A stretch of DNA of 64,000 nt from Pseudarthrobacter defluvii (GTDB lineage: Bacteria > Actinomycetota > Actinomycetes > Actinomycetales > Micrococcaceae), in the NCBI RefSeq assembly GCF_030816725.1, contig NZ_JAUSYG010000001.1:3906001-3970000 (forward strand), in the 5' to 3' direction. The position numbers and the translations under genes were made by a program. A model generated the notes under the pieces. The model did not search any database. It saw only the letters and a list, made by a program, of their open reading frames with translations, and was not told the origin of the DNA. Of this stretch, positions 51,011 to 59,831 are shown piece by piece. Position 1 is the stretch's first letter; each line of letters opens with the position of its first letter.

Positions 51011-52775
51011 GGGTGCTCCTGGTCTCGATGGAAGGTGCGGTTTCTTCAGGAATTTCGGTGTGGAAGCCAGACGCCCAACCAACAGCCACGGACAGGGCCG
51101 CTGCCGCCTCCGTCGCCGAGTCACCCCGCCAGGCCACGTGCTGGTCCGGGCGGACCAGCACGGCGCCGGCGCCCCATAGCTGCGAAAGGGGTGTCCCGTC
51201 CTCGGTTGGCCCGACGGCGGTGACGGTCACCGGAATGCCCTGCCGGGCAGCTGCCGCGAGGACCGGGGCGAACGCCTCGCCGGCCGGCACCCCTGCCAGC
51301 GACCCGGCGTCGACCAGCAGGCTGAAGCCGGCCCCCAGGGCGCTGTACAGGGAGAAGGAGTCTGCCAGCCAGGCGTGCGGCAGCAGGGCACCCGGGGCAG
51401 CGGACGGAACGTAAAGGATGGGGTCCTCGTCCGGCACCGGCAACCCGTCCGGCACCACCACGGGCGAGCCTTCGTAGGCGTAGCCGAGCACCAGGCCCAG
51501 GGAATCGAACTCGCTCTGCTTCACCGCCAGGGCCGCATGTGCCGTCTGCCGGGCGGCTTCCCCGGCAGGGCCGGCCGCCACCAGGTCCGGATCTGCGAAG
51601 TGGTAGGCAAGCGCCTTGCCGTTCGCTGCGGCGTCGCGGATGGTGCGGGCTGCCACCGGCCGGCGTTCCGCCCCGTAGCTCGCAAGGAGTCCCGGCCCGG
51701 CCCAGCCGTTGATGGTGGCGGCGAGCTTCCAGGCCAGGTTGGCGGCGTCGCCGATGCAGGTGTTGAAGCCATGGCCGCCCCACGGCGGGTTGAGGTGGGC
51801 GGCGTCGCCCACCAGGAAGACGTTGCCGCGGCTGTATTCCGGGGCGAGCAGCATGCGCGCGGTCCAGGGGTCGGTGGCCACAACGCTGACGTCAATACCG
51901 TCGTGGTCATCCGTAGCGCCGATCAGCGAGCGGACCATCAAACCAGCATCGTCAGGGGTGACAGTGGCGGCGGGGTCAACGCCCTGGATGATCGCCCACC
52001 ACGTGCCGTCAAGGTCCATCGGCCCCACCATGCCGGACGTCTCCGAACCCACCACCCAGTACTGCACCGCTGGGTCCAAAGAGATAGCCGACGCCAAAGA
52101 CTCCGAACGGAACAGGATGCTGATGTTGGACAGCGCCGCGGACCCGCCCTCCAGTCGCAGGCCCAGGCTGCGGCGCACGGCGGAGGACCCGCCGTCGGCC
52201 CCGATGACGTACTCCGCGGCGATGGTGCGGGAGGCCCCGAAGGAATCAACGACGACGACGGCGTACGGCGCCGCGGCTGCCTCACCTTCAGTGCAACCGA
52301 CCTCAGTGGCGGTCCAGCCGGTCACGAAGGTCACCAGCGGATTGGCCGCGACAGCGTCCCGGAGCACCTCCTCGAGGACGGGCTGGGGGACCTGCTGGCC
52401 GCACTCGGGTTGCGGACCGTAGCGGCCCGGTACCAGCTGGAAGGCGTTGCGGAACCGGCGCAGTTCGTGCGCCGCCGGCCCGGTGAGGCCCGTGCAGAAG
52501 ATGACGTCCTGCGCGTAGCCGACCGGGAGCGGTGCGGCTTTACGCAGTGCGTCGGCAAGGCCCAGGCGGCGCAGGTGCGTCATGGTGCGGGCATTGGTGG
52601 TCTTCGCGCGCGGCCGGGTGGGGTCAACGGTGGTCCGGGGTTCGATGACGGTGCTGGGGACGCCGCGGGACGCCAGGTCCAGGGCCAGGAACAGTCCGCT
52701 GGGGCCGCCCCCGGCAATCAGGACCCGCGCCTTTTCAGGAATGTCCGCGGCGGTGGTGGAAGGGAACGTGGTCAT
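50988..52775 (-). CDS. FAD-dependent aromatic monooxygenase (PheA/MhpA/TfdB type)
   Basis: 595 residues. N-terminal FAD motif VLIAGGGPSGLFLALDLASRG, NARTMTHLRRLGLADALR, the second nucleotide motif YVIGADGGSSAVRRSLG (~200), and the third block GDAAHLNPPWGGHGFNTCIGDAANLAWKL (~320), all intact. The ~150-residue C-terminal thioredoxin-like domain is typical of phenol and hydroxyphenylpropionate hydroxylases. It hydroxylates a phenolic ring with NAD(P)H and O2; the substrate is not readable. The start overlaps the FAHD gene stop (ATGA). Confidence 0.92.
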   Translation of the reverse strand: MTTFPSTTAADIPEKARVLIAGGGPSGLFLALDLASRGVPSTVIEPRTTVDPTRPRAKTTNARTMTHLRRLGLADALRKAAPLPVGYAQDVIFCTGLTGPAAHELRRFRNAFQLVPGRYGPQPECGQQVPQPVLEEVLRDAVAANPLVTFVTGWTATEVGCTEGEAAAAPYAVVVVDSFGASRTIAAEYVIGADGGSSAVRRSLGLRLEGGSAALSNISILFRSESLASAISLDPAVQYWVVGSETSGMVGPMDLDGTWWAIIQGVDPAATVTPDDAGLMVRSLIGATDDHDGIDVSVVATDPWTARMLLAPEYSRGNVFLVGDAAHLNPPWGGHGFNTCIGDAANLAWKLAATINGWAGPGLLASYGAERRPVAARTIRDAAANGKALAYHFADPDLVAAGPAGEAARQTAHAALAVKQSEFDSLGLVLGYAYEGSPVVVPDGLPVPDEDPILYVPSAAPGALLPHAWLADSFSLYSALGAGFSLLVDAGSLAGVPAGEAFAPVLAAAARQGIPVTVTAVGPTEDGTPLSQLWGAGAVLVRPDQHVAWRGDSATEAAAALSVAVGWASGFHTEIPEETAPSIETRSTRVDAVLP

Positions 52776-53656
52776 CAGGCACGGCTCCGGAGCGAAATAT
52801 CACCTACGGGTGTAGTCAGGATGCCGAGCTTCTCGATCTCCACCTCAACGGTGTCGCCGGGCTGCAGCAGCCACTGCGGGGTGCGGGCGTACCCCACGCC
52901 TTCCGGGGTGCCCGTGGCGATGACGTCGCCCGGGTGCAGCGTAAAGGTCTGGCTGATGAGCGCGATGATGGCCGGGACGGAGAAAATCATGTCGCGGGTG
53001 TTGCCGTTCTGGGCTTCAATGCCGTTCACGCGAGTGCGGACCTGCAGCCCGTCCCGGAGGTCGCCCACCTCATCGCGGCTGACCAGAGGACCCAGCGGGC
53101 CGCTGAAATCGCCGTTCTTGCCCAGGGTCCACTGCGAGGTGAGTTTCTGGGCCTTCCGCGAGGTGAGGTCGTTGAAGGTGGAGTAGCCAAAAATGGTGTC
53201 AGCAGCGCCGTCCTCATCAACCGATTCGACCCGCCTGCCGATGTAGGCGGCCACCTCGCCTTCCCAGTCCAGGCCGGCCTCGCCTTCCGGAACCGGGACG
53301 GGAACGTTGCCCACGGACAGCGACGCCGTCCAGCGGGCAAACAGGGTGGGGTATGGCGGCAGTTCCTGGTCCTTGAAGCTGCCCTCGGCAACGTGCGCCT
53401 TGTAGTTCAGCCCCACGCAAATGACGCGCGCCGAAGCCGGGACGAGCGGCACCTCGGTGACGCTGCCCCGCTCCAGCCAGGCACCGGCGTCGAACGCTTC
53501 CTGCTCCGCTGCGCCGGCAACCAGCGTTGCGGCCTTATCCTGCCAGCCTTCGGCGTCAGCCCAGAATTCGGTGACGGAGGCGAGCGGGAGGACGCGGGAG
53601 CCGGCGAGCGCCGCGGCCCAGGGTTCGCCGTTGTGGGTGATGCCGATGAACTGCAT
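52775..53656 (-). CDS. Fumarylacetoacetate hydrolase (FAH) family protein
   Basis: 293 residues. The FAH core has ICVGLNYKAHVAEG, PPYPTLFARWTASLSVG, the metal ligands Glu in LDWEGEVAAYIGR and Asp in FNDLTSRKAQ, then VIATGTPEGVGYA. Relatives hydrolyse C-C bonds of acylpyruvates or isomerise/hydrate diketo acids after ring cleavage. In this operon it would act after the monooxygenase, but no ring-cleavage dioxygenase is present apart from the cupin gene nearby. ATG 53656 has AAGGCC before it. Confidence 0.92.
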   Translation of the reverse strand: MQFIGITHNGEPWAAALAGSRVLPLASVTEFWADAEGWQDKAATLVAGAAEQEAFDAGAWLERGSVTEVPLVPASARVICVGLNYKAHVAEGSFKDQELPPYPTLFARWTASLSVGNVPVPVPEGEAGLDWEGEVAAYIGRRVESVDEDGAADTIFGYSTFNDLTSRKAQKLTSQWTLGKNGDFSGPLGPLVSRDEVGDLRDGLQVRTRVNGIEAQNGNTRDMIFSVPAIIALISQTFTLHPGDVIATGTPEGVGYARTPQWLLQPGDTVEVEIEKLGILTTPVGDISLRSRA

Positions 53657-53713
53657 GGAAGGCCTTTCAGGTCTGTTCCCGGGCGCCTGTTGTCCCGGAC
53701 AAGTGGTGGAAAA

Positions 53714-54616
53714 TCAGTGCTGATCCGCTTGGCGGCGGAAGAAGTCGATGGTGGCAGCGGTTGCCTGCTCCGCGGCGGCGCTGCTGCCGTCAGGTGTGGC
53801 CCACATGTGGTCCGCGTCCTCCAGCAGGAGAAGTTCGACGGCGGCTCCGGCGCCTTCCAGCGCTTCGGCGAGGCCGGTGGACTGGGCCACGGGGACGAAG
53901 CGGTCCGCTGTTCCGTGGATGAGGAGGAAGGGCGGCGCGTCCGCGTGTACGTAGGTGAGGGGGCTCGCGGCCCTGGCCTTGTCCGGTGCGTCCGCCGGCT
54001 GCGCGCCGATCAGCAGGGATTCGCGGGAACCGGGATCATCTGCGCGCACCACGGCGTCCGGCCGGGCCTGTTCGCCCATGCGGAGCAGGTCCGTGGGCGG
54101 GTACCAGGCCACGACGCCGGCAACCTGGTCGTCGACCTCACTGCCCTGACCGCCGACTGGGCCTGCAAAATCCGCTGCTCCAGCCGTCAGGCCCAGGAGG
54201 GAGGCGAGGTGTCCGCCGGCTGAGTCTCCCCACGCGAAAATCCGCTGCGGGTCCACGCCGTAGTCGGCAGCGTGGGTCCGGAGCCAGCGGACTGCTGCCT
54301 TGGCGTCCAGCAGTTGGGCCGGGAAGGTGGCCACGCCCGTGAGCCGGTAGTCGGCGGAGGCCACCACAAAGCCGGCATGAACAAGCCGCTCGATGGGGGT
54401 GAGGCCGAAGCCGTCCACCACGGGTCCCAGGGACGACCTCTCCCCCGTTCGCCAGCCGCCTCCATGGAAGTGGATGACGGCAGGCCTGCTCCCCTGCTCC
54501 GGACCTTCGGCGTCCTCCGCGGGAAGGTAGAGGTCCAGCAGCAGTGGCTCCGCGTTCTGTACCCTGGCGAACTCGACCCCCCGGAGGATCTGCAGTGCCG
54601 TCGTCGTTGACTCCAT
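53714..54616 (-). CDS. Alpha/beta hydrolase (HSL-like esterase)
   Basis: 300 residues. Oxyanion-hole motif HFHGGGW (~residue 50), nucleophile in GDSAGGHLAS (~130), Asp in LIHGTADRFVPV (~235) and His in DADHMW (~268): an intact catalytic triad. It is an esterase of the BD-FAE/hormone-sensitive-lipase group. First gene of the FAHD/monooxygenase operon (57 bp gap). If the locus degrades flavonols, it could cleave the depside released by quercetinase; this is inference. Confidence 0.9.
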   Translation of the reverse strand: MESTTTALQILRGVEFARVQNAEPLLLDLYLPAEDAEGPEQGSRPAVIHFHGGGWRTGERSSLGPVVDGFGLTPIERLVHAGFVVASADYRLTGVATFPAQLLDAKAAVRWLRTHAADYGVDPQRIFAWGDSAGGHLASLLGLTAGAADFAGPVGGQGSEVDDQVAGVVAWYPPTDLLRMGEQARPDAVVRADDPGSRESLLIGAQPADAPDKARAASPLTYVHADAPPFLLIHGTADRFVPVAQSTGLAEALEGAGAAVELLLLEDADHMWATPDGSSAAAEQATAATIDFFRRQADQH

Positions 54617-54778
54617 GTGTGCCGCGCCGTTTCTTTGCCGTACTGGTCTCTGCGCGGCACGTCATGCGGTCCGCGTCCATGCACTCAACTTTGGGTCATG
54701 GACGGGACCGGATGCGCTGCTGGTTTCACTGAATGAAACTGGTTCGGCGAGCACAGCTTCCGGCGAGGACTTTGTCCT

Positions 54779-55156
54779 ATGTTTGAGAACTACTTCACTG
54801 AGGACCAGCGCCGGGAGCTCGATGCGCGGCGTGCCCAGCTGGGACAGGAGGCCATGGAGGAATCACGGAACGAGTGGGTGGTCCTGGTGGAGGAGGGCCT
54901 GCGCCAGGTGGACGGCGGTGTCCCCGCCGCCCGCCCGGAAGCGCGGGACCTGATGCGCCGCTGGGACGAGCTGGGCTCCCGTTTCCACAGCAGCGAGGGC
55001 ACCAAGGCGGCCGCCCGCACCTTGTGGAGCGAGAACAGCGCCGAACTGAGCCAGGCGCTGCCCTGGACCGCTGACCAGCTGCAGGCACTGATGGCACACC
55101 TGCAGGAGGCCCGCGGCGCCGCCCAGGACGCCCCGGCCGGAGGGAACGCCGGCTGA
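54779..55156 (+). CDS. Stand-alone TipAS antibiotic-recognition domain protein
   Basis: 125 residues. The pattern YFTEDQRRELDARRAQLGQEAMEESRNEWVVLV and LMRRWDELGSRF matches the C-terminal drug-binding half of TipA-type MerR regulators, but no MerR HTH is present. Such free TipAS proteins sequester thiopeptide-like or other drugs or act as sensors. The ATG 54779 has weak ribosome-site support. It is divergent from the hydrolase operon. Confidence 0.82.
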   Translation: MFENYFTEDQRRELDARRAQLGQEAMEESRNEWVVLVEEGLRQVDGGVPAARPEARDLMRRWDELGSRFHSSEGTKAAARTLWSENSAELSQALPWTADQLQALMAHLQEARGAAQDAPAGGNAG

Positions 55157-55204
55157 GACCGTTTCCCCTCAGCAGGCGCTCCCTCTCAGCCGGCAGCCGT
55201 ACGT

Positions 55205-56200
55205 TTAGCGCTTGTCCTGCAGGGGCCGCCGGGCCAGCCACGCGGCCACGATGGCGCCGGAAATGTTGTGCCAGAGGGAGAAGACGGCGGACGGGAGCGC
55301 GGCCAGCGGGGTGAAATGGGCGGTGGCCAGGGTGGCGGCCAGGCCCGAGTTCTGCATCCCTACCTCGAAGGCGAGGGCGCGGCGTGCTTTGTCGTCCAGG
55401 CGGCCCAGCTTGCCGGCAAGGTAGCCAAGGCCCAGCCCGAACCCGTTGTGCAGCACCACGGCGAGGAACACAATGGCCCCGGCCTCAATGATCTTGTTGG
55501 CGCTGCCGGCCACCACGATGGCCACGATCAGCGAAATCACGACGGCGGACGCCCACGGCAGCGCGGGCAGCACCTTCGCGACGAGCTTCTTGAGGAACAG
55601 CCGGGCAAGGAGGCCGGCCACCACCGGCAGCAGCACGGTCTTGACGATGTCCAGGACCATGCCGGCGGCGTCGATCTGCAGGTACGAACCGGCCAGGAAC
55701 AGGACCAGCAGCGGGGTGACGATCGGGGCGATCAGGGTGGAGACTGAGGCCACCGCCACGGAGAGGGCAACATCGCCCTTGGCCAGGAAGGCCATGACGT
55801 TGGAGGCCGTGCCGGAGGGTGCGCAGCCCACCAGGATCACGCCGACAGCCAGTTCCGGCGGGAGGTTCAAGGCCCCCGCGATCAGCCAGCCGGCCCCGGG
55901 CATGATGATGTAGTGGGCAACGATCCCCAGGGCCACCGCCCACGGCCGTTTGGCCACGGCGGCGAAGTCCGGCGGGGTCAGGGTCAGGCCCATGCAGAAC
56001 ATGATGATGCCCAGCAGGTAGGGGACGCTGGGGGCCATGGGTTTGAAGGCTCCGGGAAGCAGGAACCCGAGGATGCCGGCAACGACCACCAGGATGGGGA
56101 ACACCGTCACGGCGATGCGGGCAATCCTGCTTTCCGCCTCGAGCGCGGGGTTGACGGGTGTCCCGTCCGGGGACTTCTGGGGTTTAGTTGCCTCAAGCAT
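55205..56200 (-). CDS. Bile acid:sodium symporter (BASS) family transporter
   Basis: 331 residues and about 10 membrane segments. Family motifs are YLLGIIMFCMGLTLTPPDF, VGVILVGCAPSGTASNVMAFLAKGDVALSVA (sodium/substrate site) and FEVGMQNSGLAATLATAHF. Bacterial members take up organic acids such as pantoate or keto-acids with Na+. The ATG 56200 is selected because the upstream-extended frame has no family similarity. It lies 109 bp downstream of the CoA ligase remnant, in the same direction. Confidence 0.9.
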   Translation of the reverse strand: MLEATKPQKSPDGTPVNPALEAESRIARIAVTVFPILVVVAGILGFLLPGAFKPMAPSVPYLLGIIMFCMGLTLTPPDFAAVAKRPWAVALGIVAHYIIMPGAGWLIAGALNLPPELAVGVILVGCAPSGTASNVMAFLAKGDVALSVAVASVSTLIAPIVTPLLVLFLAGSYLQIDAAGMVLDIVKTVLLPVVAGLLARLFLKKLVAKVLPALPWASAVVISLIVAIVVAGSANKIIEAGAIVFLAVVLHNGFGLGLGYLAGKLGRLDDKARRALAFEVGMQNSGLAATLATAHFTPLAALPSAVFSLWHNISGAIVAAWLARRPLQDKR

Positions 56201-56309
56201 CCAATCATGGTGGCACTGTCCTATAGGATCCCGCCAATTGATGACCGTGAACGGTAACAACGGCAGAACCCCCAGGTCCCCGCAAGCTGGACCGTGGGGA
56301 AGTCCTCCG

Positions 56310-57882
56310 TCAGAGCTGCTTACGGAGCTCCATCTTGCGGATTTTCCCGCTGGCAGTTCGGGGCATGTCCTCCACCACCACCAGCGACTTGGGGATCTTG
56401 TAGCGGGCCAGCCGCCCGTCAAGGAAGCTCCGCAGCTGCTCCGCGGTCAATGATTCGCCCTCGCGCAGCGTGACAATCGCCTGGGGGACCTCGCCCCACT
56501 TGTCATCCGGGACGCCGATGACGGCCACGCTGCCCACGGCGCCGTGCTCGGAGATGACCGCTCACCTCCGCCGGGTAGATGTTTTCACCGCCGGAGATGA
56601 TCATGTCCTTGAGCCGGTCCGAGACGAACAGGAAGCCTTCCTGGTCCCGGTAGCCCATGTCGCCCGAGCGGAACCAGGACCCGTCCGCGTAGCTGGCAGC
56701 TGTCGCCTCCGGCCGGTTCCAGTACTCCTTGATGACGTTGGGGCCGGAGATCTGGATTTCCCCCACCTCGCCCGGAGCCACCGCGCCACCCATGGGATCG
56801 GCGATCCGGACGTCGGTGAAGAAGTGCGGCAGGCCCGCCGAACCGGCTTTCTCCCTGGACCGGTCCACGGGGAGCATGGTGACGCCGGGAGCCGTTTCGG
56901 TCATGCCGTAGCAGCTGGTGAAGCCGATGCCGCGGTCCTCGTACGCGTCCAGGACCCGGCGCGGAATGGCGGAGCCCCCGCAGGTGAGCTTGTCCAGGGA
57001 GCTGAGGTCCGCGGTTGACCAGCCTGGGTCTTCGCAGAGCAGCTGGAACGTGGTGGGCACCCCGTTGAGGGTGGTCACGCTGTGCTCCCGGACCAGGTCC
57101 AGGACCCGGGCGGGATCGAATTTGGCCTCCAGCACCACGGTGGCGCCCTTGAGCAGCATCGGCAGCAGCCCCATGTCCAGTGATGCGACATGGAACAGCG
57201 GCGAGATCATCAGCGCCACGTCGTTGCGGTTCAGGTCCATGTCCACGATGGTGTTGATGCAGTTCCACGTGATGTTCCCGTGGGTCAGCAGGGCACCCTT
57301 GGGCTTGCCCGTGGTCCCCGACGTGTACAGGATCATTGCGGCGTCGTCGTGCCCCACCGCCACGTCCAGGTGGTCCGGCGCTGCTGCCTGCAGCGCCTCC
57401 CCGTAGGGTTCCACGATGCAGCTACCGGGGGCGGAACGTCCGACGGCGGCGGGTGACGTGGGGGCGGAAGGTTCCGTCCCGTCGTCGGCCGCTATGACCA
57501 GGCGGTGCGTCACCCCGGTGCCTTGCACTGCGGCGGAGGCGGAGGCCTCCAGGACTCTGGCGTTGACCAGGAGCCGGGCTCCGGAATCCTGAAGCTGGAA
57601 CTGCAGCTCGGGCGGGGCGAGCCGGGTGTTCAGCGGCACGAAGATGGCGCCCAGGAGGCCGCAGGCGAAGAACGTCTCCACGAAGGAGGGATGGTTCTCC
57701 CCCAGATAGGCCACCCGGTCCCCCTTGGCCACTCCCCGCTCGCGGAGCGCGTTGGACAGGCGGTCGGTCCGTTCGGCGAGCTCTTCGTAGCTCAGCGTGC
57801 CCGCTGCTGACAGCAGGGCCGTCTTGGTGCCCGACTTCCGGCGGCGGCGCTGCAGCCAGGAGCCAACTCCGTTGTTGTCCAT
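56310..57882 (-). pseudogene. Acyl-CoA ligase (AMP-forming), frameshifted before the C-terminal domain
   Basis: The main frame (57882-56503) contains LYTSGTTGKPKGALLTHGN (~190), CYGMTETAPG (~330), GSWFRSGDMGYRDQEGFLFVSDRLKDMIISGGENIYPAEV (~410-445), then loses the frame at about 56563. The true continuation SEHGAVGSVAVIGVPDDKWGE and the catalytic Lys block TASGKIRKMEL lies in another frame (to 56310). Two bases appear to be missing (or one added). The truncated product lacks the mobile C-terminal domain and should not make acyl-CoA. It would otherwise activate the acid imported by the adjacent MHS transporter. Confidence 0.88.
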
Positions 57883-57889
57883 GGTTCTC

Positions 57890-59215
57890 CTAACGGACCG
57901 TGGTGAGGTCGTTGTTCTTAGATTCCCGCGTCAGGGCGATGAAGACAATCGAGACCAACGCCATGACGGACAGGAACACCACCACCGGGAGGATGTTCTG
58001 GCCGGAGTCCTTGTAGAGGCCGGCGATGATGCCCGGGGTGAAGCCGGCGCCGATGAGCGTGGCCAGCTGGTAGCCCACGGCGGCACCGGTGTAGCGGGAG
58101 GTGGTGCCGAATTGTTCGGACACGAACGCTGCCAGCGGCCCGTAGAGGGAGGAGTGCAAAATCAGCGCCACCGTGAAAGCCACGAACACCATGGCAACAT
58201 TGCCCGAGCCGAGCATGCCGAACATCGGGAAGAGGTAGGCGATGAACAGTGCCAGGCCGGCGATCATCACCGGGCGGCGGCCGAACCGGTCGGACAGGCG
58301 GCCGCCCAGGAGAACGAAGACGATGGAGATGGCCGAGGCGCCAGCGAACGCGTAGAGCACGCCCTGCTGGGGTGCGCCCTTGGACACGGCGTAGGTCACT
58401 GAGAAGGTTGGCAGCACCACCTGCAGGCCGAACCCGGCGGCCCCGGCGAACATGATCATGATCAGTGCCTTGGGCCGGCGGAGTACGTCCAGCAGCGGGA
58501 TTTTGCGCTTGGCACCCTGTGCCTCTTCCTTGGCCACTGCCTCGGCGAAGATGGGGCTTTCGGAAACCCGGAGGCGGACGAACATGCCCACGATCAGGAG
58601 CACGAAGGACAGCAGGAACGGCACGCGCCAACCCCAGGCCAGGAAGGCATCCTGCGGCAGGGCCGAGAAAGCGCCCATCACCAGGGTGCCCAGCACTGCG
58701 CCGGTGGGGGCACCGGCGTTGACGAACGATGCCGCGAAGCCGCGCCGCTTGGGGTCCGAGTGCTCCAGCGCCATGAGCGCGGCCCCGCCCCATTCACCGC
58801 CGACGGCGATGCCCTGGCAGACCCGCAGGAGCACCAGGATGACGGCGCCCCACGGACCGATCACGCCGGCGCCCGGAACCAGGCCGATGAGGGTGGAGGC
58901 GATGCCCATCATGGCCATGGAGATGATCAGCATCCCCTTGCGGCCCAGCTTGTCACCGAAGTGGCCGAAGATGATGCCGCCCAGCGGCCTGGCCACGTAT
59001 CCGGCGGCAAAGGTGGCGTAGGCGGCGACGACGCCCACCCATTCATCCGTGCCGGCGAAGAAGACCTTGGGGAAGGCCACTGCTGCGGCCGTGGCGTAGA
59101 GCAGGAAGTCGTAGAACTCGATGGTGCTGCCCAGATAGCTGGACAGGATGACCGTGCGCGCTTCCTTGCGCTTGGCGGCCGTGCCCGCAGGTGCGAGCGT
59201 GGTGTGTCCGGACAT
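57890..59215 (-). CDS. MFS transporter, MHS family (shikimate/aromatic-acid-like)
   Basis: 441 residues, 12 membrane segments. STIEFYDFLLYATAAAVAFPKVFF at TM1 is the MHS signature, with GHFGDKLGRKGML between TM2 and TM3, RVCQGIAVGGEWGGAALM, and GGRLSDRFGRRPVM between TM8 and TM9. It imports an organic acid with protons; its place in a CoA-catabolic operon (7 bp from the ligase gene) suggests that it brings in the operon's substrate. Confidence 0.92.
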   Translation of the reverse strand: MSGHTTLAPAGTAAKRKEARTVILSSYLGSTIEFYDFLLYATAAAVAFPKVFFAGTDEWVGVVAAYATFAAGYVARPLGGIIFGHFGDKLGRKGMLIISMAMMGIASTLIGLVPGAGVIGPWGAVILVLLRVCQGIAVGGEWGGAALMALEHSDPKRRGFAASFVNAGAPTGAVLGTLVMGAFSALPQDAFLAWGWRVPFLLSFVLLIVGMFVRLRVSESPIFAEAVAKEEAQGAKRKIPLLDVLRRPKALIMIMFAGAAGFGLQVVLPTFSVTYAVSKGAPQQGVLYAFAGASAISIVFVLLGGRLSDRFGRRPVMIAGLALFIAYLFPMFGMLGSGNVAMVFVAFTVALILHSSLYGPLAAFVSEQFGTTSRYTGAAVGYQLATLIGAGFTPGIIAGLYKDSGQNILPVVVFLSVMALVSIVFIALTRESKNNDLTTVR

Positions 59216-59322
59216 GGCTGTTCCTAAGGACGGAGGAATGTGGGGTTTTTGGGGTTGCCTGAGGCGGCGGCGCCGGGGCGCGCCGCCTGGGGTTTGGAAC
59301 TGTTGTTCCTTCTAGGTGCGGC

Positions 59323-59781
59323 TTACTTGTAGAAGCGGGCGAGGAATTCGGCCACGACGGCCGGACGCTCCTGCCCTTCGATCTCGATGGTGGCGTTGAC
59401 CTTGATCTGGGCGCCGCCCTTGACTTCCGTGACGTCGGCGATGGTGGCCTGCATCCGGACCTTGGAGCCCACCTTCACGGGAGAGGTGAAGCGGACCTTG
59501 TCCAGGCCGTAGTTGACCTTGGTGGTGACGCCTTCGACGTCGAACAGTTCGCCCCAAAACGGGATGATCAGGGACAGGGTGAGGAAACCGTGGGCGATGG
59601 GTGCGCCGAACGGACCGTCCTTGGCGCGTTCGGGGTCGGTGTGGATCCACTGCTGGTCGTCCGTGGCGTCCGCGAACTGGTTGATCTGGTCCTGGGTGAT
59701 CTGGCGGTAGTCGGTGGTGCCGAGGTCCTTGCCGGACAGGGCGAGCAGGGTGTCGAAATCGACGACGAGATTGGGCATCAT
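59323..59781 (-). CDS. MaoC-like (R)-specific enoyl-CoA hydratase
   Basis: 152 residues, single hotdog domain. The hydratase-2 motif is ATDDQQWIHTDPERAKDGPFGAPIAHGFLTLSL, with the catalytic Asp and His positions (D and H of the QWIHTD block) present. It hydrates a trans-2-enoyl-CoA. It sits between the acyl-CoA dehydrogenase and the transporter; the order dehydrogenase-hydratase-SDR gives a short beta-oxidation-like sequence. A GC-rich hairpin (around 59260-59287) lies between it and the transporter gene. Confidence 0.92.
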   Translation of the reverse strand: MMPNLVVDFDTLLALSGKDLGTTDYRQITQDQINQFADATDDQQWIHTDPERAKDGPFGAPIAHGFLTLSLIIPFWGELFDVEGVTTKVNYGLDKVRFTSPVKVGSKVRMQATIADVTEVKGGAQIKVNATIEIEGQERPAVVAEFLARFYK

Positions 59782-59831
59782 TGCCTCCTGGGCTGGTGTG
59801 TGGTTGCGGTGCTGTGTAGGTGTCGCGGGGT

